A DNA stretch of 64,000 nt from Janthinobacterium sp. GW456P (GTDB lineage Bacteria > Pseudomonadota > Gammaproteobacteria > Burkholderiales > Burkholderiaceae_D): NCBI RefSeq assembly GCF_002127655.1, contig NZ_NEHB01000013.1, positions 232,101 through 296,100 of the forward strand, written 5' to 3'. Both the position numbers and the translations under genes were made by a program. The notes below the pieces were generated by a model. That model had not been told where the DNA came from, ran no database searches, and was given only the letters and a program-made list of their open reading frames with translations. Below, in pieces: positions 1 to 10,464 of the stretch. How positions within the stretch are numbered: position 1 is the stretch's first letter; every line of letters begins with the position of its first letter.

Positions 1-214
1 CGCACTCATTGCCCAGACGATATTTCATGGTATTGCCGCCCAGGCCGAAGCAGCCTTGCGAACCGCCGTCGCCCGAGGTATTGCTGCCGGCGCCGGCGCG
101 CAGGTAGCCATGGAAGCCTTCGGTGTCGGATGGGTACATGGGGTCGGCCATGGCGGAAGCGCTGGCGATGGCCAGGAGCAGGGCAGGTAAAGTTTTCAAT
201 GCAGTGCGATTCAT
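1..214 (-). CDS. LamB-type maltoporin/carbohydrate porin, N-terminal fragment
   Basis: Only the first 71 codons lie in the window; the gene runs off the left edge. The start codon is at 214, preceded on its strand by GGAGA. The product opens with a Sec signal peptide (MNRTALKTLPALLLAIASAS, cleaved near AMA-D). A mature N-terminus follows with FHGYLRAG, a glycine/serine-rich turn, QGCFGLGG and KYRLGNEC, which is the characteristic start of LamB-family trimeric sugar porins. It would form an 18-stranded outer-membrane channel for sugars. It diverges from the mannitol-type ABC operon across about 320 bp, so it probably admits the same polyol and shares its regulator. The family is clear; the substrate is inferred from context. 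Confidence 0.85.
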   Translation of the reverse strand, partial: MNRTALKTLPALLLAIASASAMADPMYPSDTEGFHGYLRAGAGSNTSGDGGSQGCFGLGGNTMKYRLGNEC

Positions 215-535
215 GCGGTCTCCAGAAGAATGTTGGTGGTAGCGGTGGCGCCCCGGAAGGCCGGTCACCGCACACGGTCTAATGCCGAAAACCAAGTCTA
301 GCAGCGCTTTTTTAACCACCCTGATACAAATCGAACAAGTACCGATACTTTCTTTCAAAGTGTTGTTTTTACTCAATATCGATACTCTGGTGCATGGAGG
401 GGGTGCAAAAGAGTATCGAATTGCGGTTTTGGAGTATCAGAAAGTATCAAAGTCCGGTGCTACATTGTGGTCGTGGTGCCAAGTATTCAGCAGCATGCAG
501 GCATTGCCAACGACAAAAAACACTGGAGACACACA
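215..535. promoter_or_regulatory. Shared porin/mtl control region with repeated GATACT half-sites
   Basis: This gap lies between two divergent transport genes and has no convincing gene. It carries a perfect 10-bp inverted repeat, TCGATACTCT (379-388) and AGAGTATCGA (410-419), with centres about 31 bp apart. Further copies of the half-site are GATACT at 344-349, GATAC at 323-327, and AGTATC at 433-438 and 443-448. Clustered half-sites at roughly helical spacing suit an AraC-family activator; the two AraC regulators downstream of mtlD are the obvious candidates. The site is seen in the sequence; the assignment to those regulators is inference. Confidence 0.6.
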
Positions 536-1846
536 ATGAAACGTTCCGCCATTGCCGCGCTGTGCGCCGGCGCGCTCTGCCTCAGCTCGTCCGCTTTTGC
601 CGCAACCGACCTCGTCATCGCCACCGTCAACAACGGCCACATGATCGAAATGCAAAAGCTCAGCAAGTTTTTCGAGCAAGCCAATCCCGACATCAAGCTC
701 AAGTGGGTGACCCTGGAAGAGGGCGTCTTGCGCCAGCGCATGACCACCGATATCGCCACCAAGGGCGGCCAGTTCGACGTGATGACCATCGGCCTGTATG
801 AGACGCCCATCTGGGGCAAGAAGAACTGGCTGATCCCCATCAAGCCGGACGCCAAATACGATATCGACGATCTGCTGCCCGCCATCCGCGAGGGACTGTC
901 CGGCGACGGCAAGCTGTACGCGTCGCCGTTCTATGGCGAAAGCTCGATGATCATGTACCGCAGCGACCTGGTCAAAAAGGCGGGCGTGACCATCGAGGAC
1001 CGCCCGTCCTGGAACCAGCTGCGCGACGTGGCGGCCAAGCTGCATGATCCGGCCAACGGCGTGTACGGCATCTGCCTGCGCGGCAAGCCGGGCTGGGGCG
1101 ACAACATGGCCCTGATCACCACCATGGCCAATTCCTACGGCGGCCAGCTGTTCGACATGCAATGGAAGCCGCAATTTACCAGCAAGCCGTGGAAGGACGC
1201 GGTCACCATGTATGTCGACCTGATGAAGAAATACGGCCCGCCGGGCGCGGCCGCCAACAGCTTCAACGAAAACCTCGCGCTGTTCAACCAGGGCAAGTGC
1301 GGCATCTGGATCGACGCGACGATCGCCGCCTCTTTTATTACCGATCCGAAACAGAGCAAAGTGGCCGACAAGGTGGCGTTCGCCCAGTCGCCCATCGGCG
1401 TGACGGAGCGGGGTGCCAACTGGCTGTGGATCTGGTCGCTGGCCATTCCGTCGAGCTCGAAGCATCCGAACGAGGCGCAGCGCTTCATCAACTGGGCCAC
1501 CTCGCCCGATTACGTGAAACTGGTGGCCAGGGAAACGAGCTGGGCCAACGTGCCGACGGGCACGCGCAAGTCGACGTATGCGAGCCCCGAATTCCAGAAA
1601 GTGGCGAAATTCGCCGCCGCCGAAGGCAAGGCCCTGGCCACCACGCGCGCCGTGCAAAGCACCTTGCCGCCGTCGCCGTACGTGGGCGTGCAGTTCGCGT
1701 CGATTCCCGAATTCCAGGTGATCGGCGTGGCGGCAGGCCAGCAGATGGCGGCTGCCTTGCTGGGCAAGGTGACGGTGGAGCAGGCGCTGGAATTGTCGCA
1801 GCAGACGGCGGAACGCGAAATGCGCAAGGGCGGCTATTACAAATAA
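536..1846 (+). CDS. mtlE: Polyol (mannitol/sorbitol) ABC transporter, periplasmic binding protein
   Basis: The 436-aa family-1 extracellular solute-binding protein starts at the ATG preceded by CTGGAGAC; an in-frame upstream TTG/GTG extension would precede a clean signal peptide (MKRSAIAALCAGALCLSSSA, cleavage near AFA-ATD). The mature part resembles SmoE/MtlE-type polyol receptors, with VIATVNNGHM near the start and an ENLALFNQGKCGIWIDATI segment in the second lobe. It would capture the polyol in the periplasm and deliver it to MtlF/MtlG. The gene order binding protein, two permeases, ATPase, mannitol dehydrogenase, AraC matches mtlEFGKD of fluorescent pseudomonads. A structured repeat lies directly downstream, before mtlF. 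Family is firm; exact polyol specificity is inferred from mtlD. Confidence 0.85.
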   Translation: MKRSAIAALCAGALCLSSSAFAATDLVIATVNNGHMIEMQKLSKFFEQANPDIKLKWVTLEEGVLRQRMTTDIATKGGQFDVMTIGLYETPIWGKKNWLIPIKPDAKYDIDDLLPAIREGLSGDGKLYASPFYGESSMIMYRSDLVKKAGVTIEDRPSWNQLRDVAAKLHDPANGVYGICLRGKPGWGDNMALITTMANSYGGQLFDMQWKPQFTSKPWKDAVTMYVDLMKKYGPPGAAANSFNENLALFNQGKCGIWIDATIAASFITDPKQSKVADKVAFAQSPIGVTERGANWLWIWSLAIPSSSKHPNEAQRFINWATSPDYVKLVARETSWANVPTGTRKSTYASPEFQKVAKFAAAEGKALATTRAVQSTLPPSPYVGVQFASIPEFQVIGVAAGQQMAAALLGKVTVEQALELSQQTAEREMRKGGYYK

Positions 1847-1853
1847 GAGGATA

Positions 1854-1967
1854 GCCTGACCAAACCTACTGCGCGGCGCGCTTTGCGGCCGGCGATGCTC
1901 ACCGTACTCGCGTACGGTTGCGCTTCTCGGCCACAAATCGCTGCCGCTCGCTACGGTTTTGTCAGGC
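1854..1967 (-). repeat. Structured dispersed repeat, copy A (reverse orientation)
   Basis: This 114-bp element lies in the mtlE-mtlF gap. Read on the minus strand it shows the family core: GTAGCGAGCGGC, TTGTGGCCGAGA, an apical hairpin, GAGCATCGC, GGCCGCAAA and GCGCAG. The apical stem is ACCGTAC-GCGA-GTACGGT, whereas the other copies have GCTGTGC-N4-GCACAG[CT]. The ends pair as GCCTGAC/GTCAGGC. As with REP sequences between malE and malF in E. coli, its position could help keep binding-protein mRNA in excess over permease mRNA; that role is inference. Confidence 0.8.
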
Positions 1968-2063
1968 ATCTTTGCTGTGCCGTCTGGTTTGTCAAACAGG
2001 GAATGTGACTGGCCTCGCTATTGCGCGAGTTTAATCACTCACCTCACGCCCCAAGAGAACATT

Positions 2064-2924
2064 ATGAAACGCCTTATCCCCCGGACTTTGCTGACGCCGG
2101 CCGTGCTTGCCGTCTCCGTCATTTCCGTAATCCCGCTGCTGATCACCCTGTATTACGCGTTCGTGCGCTATTCCATGCTCGATCCGAGCGGCCATCCTTT
2201 CCATGGCCTGGCCAATTTCCACTTTTTCTTTACCGATGCCTCGTTCCTGCCGGCCTTGCAGAACACGTTCACCCTGCTGTTTTCCGTCATGCTGGTCACG
2301 GTGGTGCTGGGCACGGCGCTGGGCTTGCTGATCAATGAAGCGTTCCCGGGGCGCGCCGTCGTGCGCGTGCTGCTGATTTCGCCGTTTCTCGTCATGCCGG
2401 CCGTCAATGCCCTGATGTGGAAGAACATGCTGCTCAATCCGATCTACGGCCTGTTCGCGCAAATCAGCCTCTTCTTTGGCGCCACGCCCGTCGACTGGCT
2501 GTCGGCCCATCCGCTGTTTTCCATCATCATGATGGTCTCGTGGCAATGGCTGCCGTTTGCCTGCCTGATCTTCATGACGGCCCTGCAATCGATGGACCGC
2601 GAACAGCTGGAAGCGGCGCGCATGGATGGCGCCACCTATCTGCAGCAACTGCGCTACCTCTACATTCCCCACCTGGGCCGCGCCGTCTCGGTGGTGCTGA
2701 TGATCGAGATGATCTTTTTGCTGTCGATCTTTGCGGAAATCTTTACCACCACGGGCGGCGGTCCCGGCTTCGACACGACCACCATCACCTTCATGATCTA
2801 TCAGCAGGCACTGCTGTCGTATGACGTGGGAGCGGCCTCGGCCGGCGCCCTGTTCGCCGTGCTCATCGCCAACATCGCCGCCTTCTTCCTGATGCGCGTC
2901 ATCGGCAAGAATCTGTCGAAATAA
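2064..2924 (+). CDS. mtlF: Polyol ABC transporter permease (first subunit)
   Basis: The 286-aa inner-membrane permease is of the MalF/SmoF type with about six predicted membrane helices; the first is around residues 12-35. It carries the cytoplasmic EAA-loop signature (LEAARMDGATYLQQLRY) that contacts the ATPase. I chose the ATG at 2064 because the protein then begins MKRLIPRT with a short charged N-terminus; the open frame upstream reads into non-conserved intergenic sequence. The Shine-Dalgarno (AAGAGAA) is modest. It forms the heterodimeric channel with MtlG, whose start lies 10 bp downstream of its stop. Confidence 0.85.
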   Translation: MKRLIPRTLLTPAVLAVSVISVIPLLITLYYAFVRYSMLDPSGHPFHGLANFHFFFTDASFLPALQNTFTLLFSVMLVTVVLGTALGLLINEAFPGRAVVRVLLISPFLVMPAVNALMWKNMLLNPIYGLFAQISLFFGATPVDWLSAHPLFSIIMMVSWQWLPFACLIFMTALQSMDREQLEAARMDGATYLQQLRYLYIPHLGRAVSVVLMIEMIFLLSIFAEIFTTTGGGPGFDTTTITFMIYQQALLSYDVGAASAGALFAVLIANIAAFFLMRVIGKNLSK

Positions 2925-2934
2925 GGAGACCTTG

Positions 2935-3753
2935 ATGCATAGCAAGTTCAATCTGTATGGCCGCACGGCCGCCGCCTGGCTGTGCGCGCTGCTGCTGTTC
3001 TTCCCCATCTTCTGGCTGGGCCTGATGGCCTTCAAGACGGAAGGGCAAGCCATCGCCACGCCGCCGCTGCTGTTCTTCACGCCGACCCTGGACAGCTTCC
3101 GCGAGGTGCTGGCGCGTGACAATTACTTCGGCTACGCGTGGAACTCGCTGTTTACCAGCGCGGTGTCGACGGCCATCGGCCTCTTGATCGCCATCCCGGC
3201 CGCGTATTCGATGGCCTTCTTTCCCACGGGCGGCACCATCGGCTTGCTGAAATTTATGCTCAGCTCGCGCTACATGCCGGGCGTGGGCGCGCTGATGCCC
3301 ATCTATATCTGCTACCAGTATTTCGGCCTGCTCGATACGCGCATCGGCCTGACCATCATGTTCATGCTGATGAATCTGCCCATCATGATCTGGCTGCTGT
3401 ACACGAGCATGAAGGAGCTGCCGCGCGAGATCCTGGAAGCGTCGCGCATGGATGGCGCCACCGTGTGGGACGAATTCCGTCACGTCGTGCTGCCCCTGTC
3501 CGTGGGCGGCATCGCTTCCACGGCCCTCGTGTGCATGGTGTGGTCGTGGAATGAATCGTTCTGGTCGCTGAACCTGGGCGCCTCCAACGCGGGCACCCTG
3601 GCCTGGCTGATCGCCTCGTATTCGAGCCCGGAAGGACTCTTCTGGGCCAAATTGTCGGCCGCTTCCCTGATGGCCATCGCGCCCATCATGGCGCTGGGCT
3701 GGTTCTGCCAAAAACAATTGGTCCAGGGGATGACCTTCGGCGCCGTTAAGTAA
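2935..3753 (+). CDS. mtlG: Polyol ABC transporter permease (second subunit)
   Basis: The 272-aa inner-membrane permease is of the MalG/SmoG type with six predicted helices. It has an EAA-loop (LEASRMDGATVWDEFRHV) near residues 165-185. The ATG at 2935 follows AAGGAGAC at good spacing; a TTG one codon upstream is possible but unnecessary. It pairs with MtlF in the membrane and docks the MtlK ATPase dimer. Its stop is 18 bp before the mtlK start, consistent with one transcript. Confidence 0.86.
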   Translation: MHSKFNLYGRTAAAWLCALLLFFPIFWLGLMAFKTEGQAIATPPLLFFTPTLDSFREVLARDNYFGYAWNSLFTSAVSTAIGLLIAIPAAYSMAFFPTGGTIGLLKFMLSSRYMPGVGALMPIYICYQYFGLLDTRIGLTIMFMLMNLPIMIWLLYTSMKELPREILEASRMDGATVWDEFRHVVLPLSVGGIASTALVCMVWSWNESFWSLNLGASNAGTLAWLIASYSSPEGLFWAKLSAASLMAIAPIMALGWFCQKQLVQGMTFGAVK

Positions 3754-3771
3754 ACACTATTGGATAACATC

Positions 3772-4820
3772 ATGGCTTACCTTCAACTGAGCAATATCGA
3801 GAAATTCTTTGGCGAGCACCGCGCCATCAAGGGCATCGACCTGGAGATCCGGCAAGGCGAGTTCGTCGTCTTCGTCGGGCCGTCCGGCTGCGGCAAATCC
3901 ACCCTGCTGCGCCTGATCGCTGGCCTGGAACCGATCGACGGCGGCACGCTGTCGCTCGACGGGCGCGACATCACGGCCCTGCCATCGTCCAAGCGCGACC
4001 TGGCGATGGTGTTCCAGTCGTATGCGCTGTACCCGCACATGACGGTCTTCCAGAACATGTCGTTCGCGCTGAAGCTGGCCGGCGTCGATCCTGCCATCAT
4101 CCGCGAAAAGGTCGACAAGGCGGCCGCCATCCTCGACCTTGGGCGCTACCTGGAACGCACGCCGAAGGAACTGTCGGGCGGCCAGCGCCAGCGGGTGGCC
4201 ATCGGCCGCGCCATCGTGCGCGACCCGAAAGTGTTTTTGTTCGACGAACCGCTGTCGAACCTCGATGCGGCCCTGCGCGTGCAGACGCGCATCGAGATCG
4301 CCAAGCTGCACCGCGAACTGGGCGCCACCACCATCTATGTCACGCATGACCAGGTGGAAGCGATGACCCTGGCCGACCGGGTGGTGGTGCTGCGCGACGG
4401 GCAGATCGAGCAGCACGGCTCGCCCCTGGAATTGTATGACCGTCCCGCCAACCGCTTTGTCGCGCAATTCATCGGCACGCCCAGCATGAACGTGGTGCCG
4501 TTTGATGCGGCGCCGCAGCTGCTGGCGCAGGCGGGCAGCGCGGCGCAGGCCGATGGCTTTGTCGGCATCCGCCCCGAACACGTGCACCTGGGCGCGGCGC
4601 AGCCGGGCAGCGTGCCCGTCACCGTCGACCTGGTGGAGTCACTGGGCGTGGAAACACTGACCTATGTGCGATTGCCGAACAATGTGCAGGTGGTGTCGCG
4701 CGGCGCACAGCGCAGCAGCCTGCAACCGGGCCAGCAGACGCACCTGACGTTCGAGCCGGGCTTCGTTCATTATTTCGACCGTGCCGGCAAGACTTACGCG
4801 GCGGCGAAAGGAGCGCTGTA

Positions 4821-4821
<1 letters not shown>
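3772..4821 (+). CDS. mtlK: Polyol ABC transporter ATP-binding protein
   Basis: The 349-aa ATPase is of the MalK/UgpC/SmoK class. Visible motifs are Walker A GPSGCGKST (about residues 36-44), the Q-loop at VFQSYALYPHM, signature LSGGQRQR, Walker B VFLFDEPLSNLD and the H-loop histidine in YVTHDQVEAM. The C-terminal third is the OB-fold regulatory domain typical of MalK-type proteins (GIRPEHVHLG). It energises import through MtlFG. The ATG at 3772 gives MAYLQLSNIEKFFG; a TTG at 3760 is in frame but less likely. The stop overlaps the mtlD start by one base (TAATG), indicating translational coupling. Confidence 0.87.
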
Positions 4822-6296
<1,475 letters not shown>

Positions 6297-6311
6297 GGGG
6301 GAAGGCGCGCC

Positions 6312-7229
6312 ATGCCACGCAAGGCCGATGCATCGTTGCCGCAGATGGAGCTGGAACAGCAGCGCGACGCCACGCCCGGCTTCGAGCCGAAAGGCAGTTT
6401 CGGCTTCATCCGCTACCTGGAGCACGGCTTTCCGAATGCGCTGGTGCGCTGGCATTACCATGACGAGTACGAACTGCACCTGATCGTCGAGAGCAGTGGC
6501 AAGGTCTTTGTCGGCGACTACATCGGCCAGTTCGCGCCCGGCCACCTGGTGCTGACGGGGCCGCGCGTGCCGCACAACTGGGTCTCGCTCGACACGCCGG
6601 CAGAGGGCGTGGCCCTGCGCGACATGGTGATCCAGTTTTCGCACGCGCCGCTGGCCTCGATGGCGGCCGCCATTCCCGAATTGAAGGGCATCTTCCCGCT
6701 GCTGCAGCGCGCCCTGCACGGCGTGGAATTCTTTGGCGCCAGCGAACAGGCGCTGCGGCGCTTCCGGCGCATCCGCGACACGAGCGGCCTGCCGCGCTTC
6801 ATCGAATTTCTCACCTTGCTGGGCGAACTGGTGCAGACCAGCGACTACCAGCTGCTGTCGACGGTGCCGATGCAGTCGAGCGACGACGACGCGGCGCTGG
6901 CGCGCATCAGTTCGGCCATCAACTTCATCGTGCACAATTACAGCAGCCAGTTCTCGCTGAAGCAGCTGGCCGAGCAGGTGGACATGCCCGAGCGGACCTT
7001 TTCGCGCTTCTTTCGCAGCGCCACCGGCAACAGCTTCACGGACTTCGTCAACCGCCTGCGCATCAACAAGGCGTGCCAGCTGCTGATGGAGACGGAGCGC
7101 TATGTGAGCAACATCTGCTACGAGGCGGGTTTTAACAATGTGGCCAATTTCAACCGGCGCTTCCTGGAATTGAAGGGCATGACGCCGAAGGAGTTTCGCC
7201 AGCAGGCGCTGGGCCGTTTTGGCGAGTGA
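6312..7229 (+). CDS. AraC-family regulator of the polyol locus, copy 1 (MtlR-like)
   Basis: The 305-aa regulator has an N-terminal cupin-like sensing half (about residues 20-110; VRWHYHDEYELHLIVE, PGHLVLTGPRVPHNW) and a C-terminal AraC DNA-binding half with two helix-turn-helix motifs (SLKQLAEQVDMPERTFSRFF; YVSNICYEAGFNNVANFNRRF). It sits 15 bp after mtlD, the same place mtlR occupies in fluorescent pseudomonads, so activation of the mtl operon and porin is the likely role. It is closely related to the gene immediately downstream. The sensed polyol is not determinable here. Confidence 0.82.
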   Translation: MPRKADASLPQMELEQQRDATPGFEPKGSFGFIRYLEHGFPNALVRWHYHDEYELHLIVESSGKVFVGDYIGQFAPGHLVLTGPRVPHNWVSLDTPAEGVALRDMVIQFSHAPLASMAAAIPELKGIFPLLQRALHGVEFFGASEQALRRFRRIRDTSGLPRFIEFLTLLGELVQTSDYQLLSTVPMQSSDDDAALARISSAINFIVHNYSSQFSLKQLAEQVDMPERTFSRFFRSATGNSFTDFVNRLRINKACQLLMETERYVSNICYEAGFNNVANFNRRFLELKGMTPKEFRQQALGRFGE

Positions 7230-7284
7230 AGCTTTTTGAGGTACATTCGATGGCACGGGCGGGGACAGCCTGAGAGAGACAAGC

Positions 7285-8211
7285 ATGGAACACCTATGGC
7301 ACAAGGACAGCGAGCGCAAGGCGCCCGAGCTGGAACGCGAAAGCTACGACGGCATCATCAATTACCTGGAACATGGCTATCCCAGCTCGCGCGTGCGCTG
7401 GCACTGCCATGAAGAGTACGAGCTGCACCTGATCGTCGCCACCAGCGGGCGCCTGTTCGTGGGTGACTATATCGGCGAATTTTCGCCCGGCCACCTGGTG
7501 CTGACGGGCCCGCGCCTGCCGCACAACTGGATTTCCAACGTGATGCCGGAAGGCGGCGTGGCCCTGCGCGACATGATCGTGCAGTTCGCCCATGCGCCGC
7601 TGGCGGGCGCCGCGCGCGTGATTCCCGAATTGCGCGAGCTGCTGCCGCTGCTTGAGCGCTCCAGCTATGGCGTGGAGTTTTTCGGCATGGGCCACGAGGC
7701 CGAGCGCCACCTGGCGCGCATCCGCGCCACGCATGGGGCCGAGCGCTTCGCCGAATTCGTGCAATTAATGAGCAAGCTGGCGCGCACGGCTCACTACCGC
7801 CTGCTGTCGAGCGCTTCCCTGCGTTCCTACGACGATGACGCCACGCTGGCCAAGGTCAATTCCGTCCTCAACTACATTACGGACAACTACCGCGAGCCGA
7901 TTTCGGCGGAAATGTTGGCCGAGCAGGTGGGCATGTCGCTGAGTAAATTCTCGCGCTTCTTCCGCAAGGCGACGGGCAACAGCTTCACGGACTTCGTCAG
8001 CCGGCTGCGCATCAACAAGGCTTGCCAGCTGTTGATGGACACCGACCAGTACGTGTCGAACGTCTGCTACGATGTGGGTTTCCAGAACGTGGCCAACTTC
8101 AACCGCCGCTTCCTGCAGGTCAAGGGTGTCACGCCCAAGGAGTTCCGGCGCCAGGCCGATGGCCGCTTCGGCGGTATCGGCGGGCCTGTTGCGGATACGC
8201 CACCACCATGA
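7285..8211 (+). CDS. AraC-family regulator of the polyol locus, copy 2
   Basis: The 308-aa protein is a tandem paralogue of the preceding regulator. Both halves align along their length: the cupin motif VRWHCHEEYELHLIV, PGHLVLTGPRLPHNW, and the AraC double HTH ending in FQNVANFNRRFLQVKG. Differences concentrate in the first residues and around positions 110-190, the region expected to set ligand response or dimerisation. The start is the ATG at 7285, 55 bp after copy 1. It may bind the same GATACT-type sites, or it may respond to a second polyol. Confidence 0.82.
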   Translation: MEHLWHKDSERKAPELERESYDGIINYLEHGYPSSRVRWHCHEEYELHLIVATSGRLFVGDYIGEFSPGHLVLTGPRLPHNWISNVMPEGGVALRDMIVQFAHAPLAGAARVIPELRELLPLLERSSYGVEFFGMGHEAERHLARIRATHGAERFAEFVQLMSKLARTAHYRLLSSASLRSYDDDATLAKVNSVLNYITDNYREPISAEMLAEQVGMSLSKFSRFFRKATGNSFTDFVSRLRINKACQLLMDTDQYVSNVCYDVGFQNVANFNRRFLQVKGVTPKEFRRQADGRFGGIGGPVADTPPP

Positions 8212-8284
8212 TGCCTGTCATGGGCTTGTCACTTTGAAGCGTTATTCTGCACGGCTAAATCCACCCACCTTAGCCGAGGAATGC

Positions 8285-10339
8285 ATGAACACTGCTGTAA
8301 CGTCCACCCCGAAACTGACCCTGCTGGCCATCGCCGCCGGCCTGGCCCTGGCCGCCTGCGGCGGCAGCGACAATACGCCGGCGGAGCCTTCCAAGCCCGT
8401 GGCGCAGACGGGTGTGTTCCTCGACGGCGCGGTGGAAGGACTCGATTATGTGGCTGGCAGCGCGGCCAAGGCCAGCACCAATGCCAAGGGTGAATTCATT
8501 TGCAACCCGGGCGAGACGGTGGCCTTCAGCGTGGGTGGCCTGGCCCTCGGTTCGGCACCATGCGGCGCCGTCGTCACGCCGCTGGCGCTGGCCGCCAGCA
8601 CGAACGTGGCGGACGACAAGGTCGTCAACCGCCTGCTGGCGCTGCAACTGCTCGACGACGACAGCGATCCGTCGAACGGCATCAAGCTGACGGCCGAAGT
8701 GAAGGCCGCGCTGGCCGGCAAGACCCTGGACTTTGCCACCGCCCCGGCCGTCTTCAACACGGCCCTGGCCGCGCATCTGGCGACGGTGGGCGCGAAGTTC
8801 GCCGGCCGCACGGTCGATGCCGAGCGCCGTGCCCTCGTGCGCGAGCATTTTGAAGACACCCTGGCCTCGAAAGCGGGTGCGCCGGTCAACGAGGCACTGA
8901 CGCAAGCCAATCCTGTCGGCGAAGTGAAAGTGACGGTGACGCGCTACCAGATACAGGCGGCCGACAAATTCTACGTGCCGTACGAAGGCGCCAACGCCAA
9001 GATCAAGGGCGAATTCCCGAACGGCTTCCTGCCGTCGTACGGCTCGGGCCTAGCCTACAAGGGCAAGAATGCTGCCGGCGAGCTGGAATTCTATGGTTTG
9101 ACGGACCGCGGCCCGAATGGCGACGGCCCGCTGGTGCCCGATCCATCGGGCAAGGGCACCATCGGCAGCAAGATCTTCCCGTCGCCCAGCTTTACCCCTT
9201 CGTTCGGCGTGATCACCGTGGGCAAGAACGGCGCCGTGCTGGGTTCGTCGACGCCGATCAAGGTGTCGGCCACCGTCAACAGCTCGGGCTTGCCCGTGCC
9301 CGTGGGCGCGGTCGGCAATTCGGCCGAGATTCCCGTCATGGATGCGATGAAGTTCGACGCGACCGGCAAGGCCGTCTTCAACGCGGGCGGCCTCGATTCG
9401 GAAGCCATCGTCGTCGATGCCAAGCGCAATGCGCTGTGGGTGTCGGACGAATACGGCCCCTTCATCGTCAAGATCGATGCGGCCACCGGCATCATCCAGG
9501 CCAAGTACGAGCCGGGCAAGGGCTTGCCGGCGCTGTTCGCCAAGCGCCGCGCGAACCGCGGCATGGAAGGCATGACCCTCGACACGAGCAACGACAAGCT
9601 GTATGCCTTCCTGCAAAGCCCCCTGTCCGACGGCACGGCACCTTACTCGGTGACGAAGAAGAATGAACAGGTCGAGCGCTTCGCCCGCTTCACGCGCTGG
9701 ATCGAATTCGACCCGGTGACGGGCACCAGTGGCAAGATGTATGCGTATCCGCTCAATGCGGCCGACTATCAGGATGGCCGCACGGGCAACGCCAAGCTGG
9801 GCGACATGGTGGCGTTGGGCGGCGGCAAGTTCCTCGTCATCGAGCAGGGCGCCGCGCCGTCGGGCAAGGTGTTCAATAAACTGATGCTGGTCGAATTGAA
9901 GGGCGCCACGGACATCGCGGCCGCCGCTTTCAACGCGACGACGTCCGACCTGGAGAAAAGCAGCATGGGCGGCGCGGCCGTCAATGGCGCCGACTGGACC
10001 GCCGTCACGCCGCTGAAGAAAACCCTGCTGCTGGACTTGAACGCCATCGGCTGGGCGGCGGAAAAGGCGGAAGGCCTGACCCTGATCGACGACTCCACCA
10101 TCGCGCTGGCCAATGACAATGACTTCGGCCTGAAAACCAAGGTCTTCGACGCGAATGGCGTGGAAGTGGCGGACGCCGACGTGACCAAGTGCGCGGTCGA
10201 CGCGAACGGCACCATCGTCACGAGCAGTGTGGCCGGCTGCAACGCGGCCAACACCATTCGCGTGGCGCGCGGCGACGACCGCGAGCGCCCAAGCCGCTTG
10301 TGGATCGTGAAGTTTGCCAAGGCGCTCAATACGTATTGA
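8285..10339 (+). CDS. Esterase-like phytase-domain lipoprotein
   Basis: The predicted lipoprotein has 684 aa. The ATG at 8285 (preceded by GAGGA) is followed by a signal peptide with lipobox LAAC about 25 residues in, then a Gly/Ser/Pro spacer. Residues about 35-225 resemble the small domain seen at the front of many surface lipoproteins (GVFLDGAVEGLDY, CGAVVTPLALA). The rest is an esterase-like phytase domain (PF13449 type) with YGLTDRGPNGDG, GLDSEAIVVD, LWVSDEYGP and RGMEGMTLD, expected to form a beta-propeller. Family members are secreted phosphate-ester or related hydrolases. It ends at a bidirectional terminator shared with the convergent peptidase. Confidence 0.78.
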   Translation: MNTAVTSTPKLTLLAIAAGLALAACGGSDNTPAEPSKPVAQTGVFLDGAVEGLDYVAGSAAKASTNAKGEFICNPGETVAFSVGGLALGSAPCGAVVTPLALAASTNVADDKVVNRLLALQLLDDDSDPSNGIKLTAEVKAALAGKTLDFATAPAVFNTALAAHLATVGAKFAGRTVDAERRALVREHFEDTLASKAGAPVNEALTQANPVGEVKVTVTRYQIQAADKFYVPYEGANAKIKGEFPNGFLPSYGSGLAYKGKNAAGELEFYGLTDRGPNGDGPLVPDPSGKGTIGSKIFPSPSFTPSFGVITVGKNGAVLGSSTPIKVSATVNSSGLPVPVGAVGNSAEIPVMDAMKFDATGKAVFNAGGLDSEAIVVDAKRNALWVSDEYGPFIVKIDAATGIIQAKYEPGKGLPALFAKRRANRGMEGMTLDTSNDKLYAFLQSPLSDGTAPYSVTKKNEQVERFARFTRWIEFDPVTGTSGKMYAYPLNAADYQDGRTGNAKLGDMVALGGGKFLVIEQGAAPSGKVFNKLMLVELKGATDIAAAAFNATTSDLEKSSMGGAAVNGADWTAVTPLKKTLLLDLNAIGWAAEKAEGLTLIDDSTIALANDNDFGLKTKVFDANGVEVADADVTKCAVDANGTIVTSSVAGCNAANTIRVARGDDRERPSRLWIVKFAKALNTY

Positions 10340-10350
10340 TGTGCTGCGGT

Positions 10351-10386
10351 GTCGGATTACGCGCCGCTGCGCGGCGCTAATCCGAC
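10351..10386. repeat. Palindromic repeat family 2, copy 1
   Basis: GTCGGATTA (10351-10359) and TAATCCGAC (10378-10386) form a perfect 9-bp inverted repeat. They enclose a second perfect stem, GCGCCGC-TGC-GCGGCGC (10361-10377). A related element lies at 36232-36269. It is a compact REP-like hairpin between convergent genes, upstream of a terminator. Confidence 0.7.
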
Positions 10387-10399
10387 CTACGTAAACATG

Positions 10400-10440
10400 A
10401 AAAAGCCGCGCGGTGCAAAGATGCACCGCGCGGCTTTTTT
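10400..10440. terminator. Bidirectional intrinsic terminator
   Basis: An 18-bp perfect stem runs from 10400-10417 to 10422-10439 with loop AAGA. The GC core is GCCGCGCGGTGCA, flanked by an A-run on the left and a T-run on the right, so it can terminate transcription from both convergent genes, the phytase-like lipoprotein and the S9 peptidase. Confidence 0.93.
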
Positions 10441-10464
10441 AACCACCAGCCTTTGCGCTGGGGG

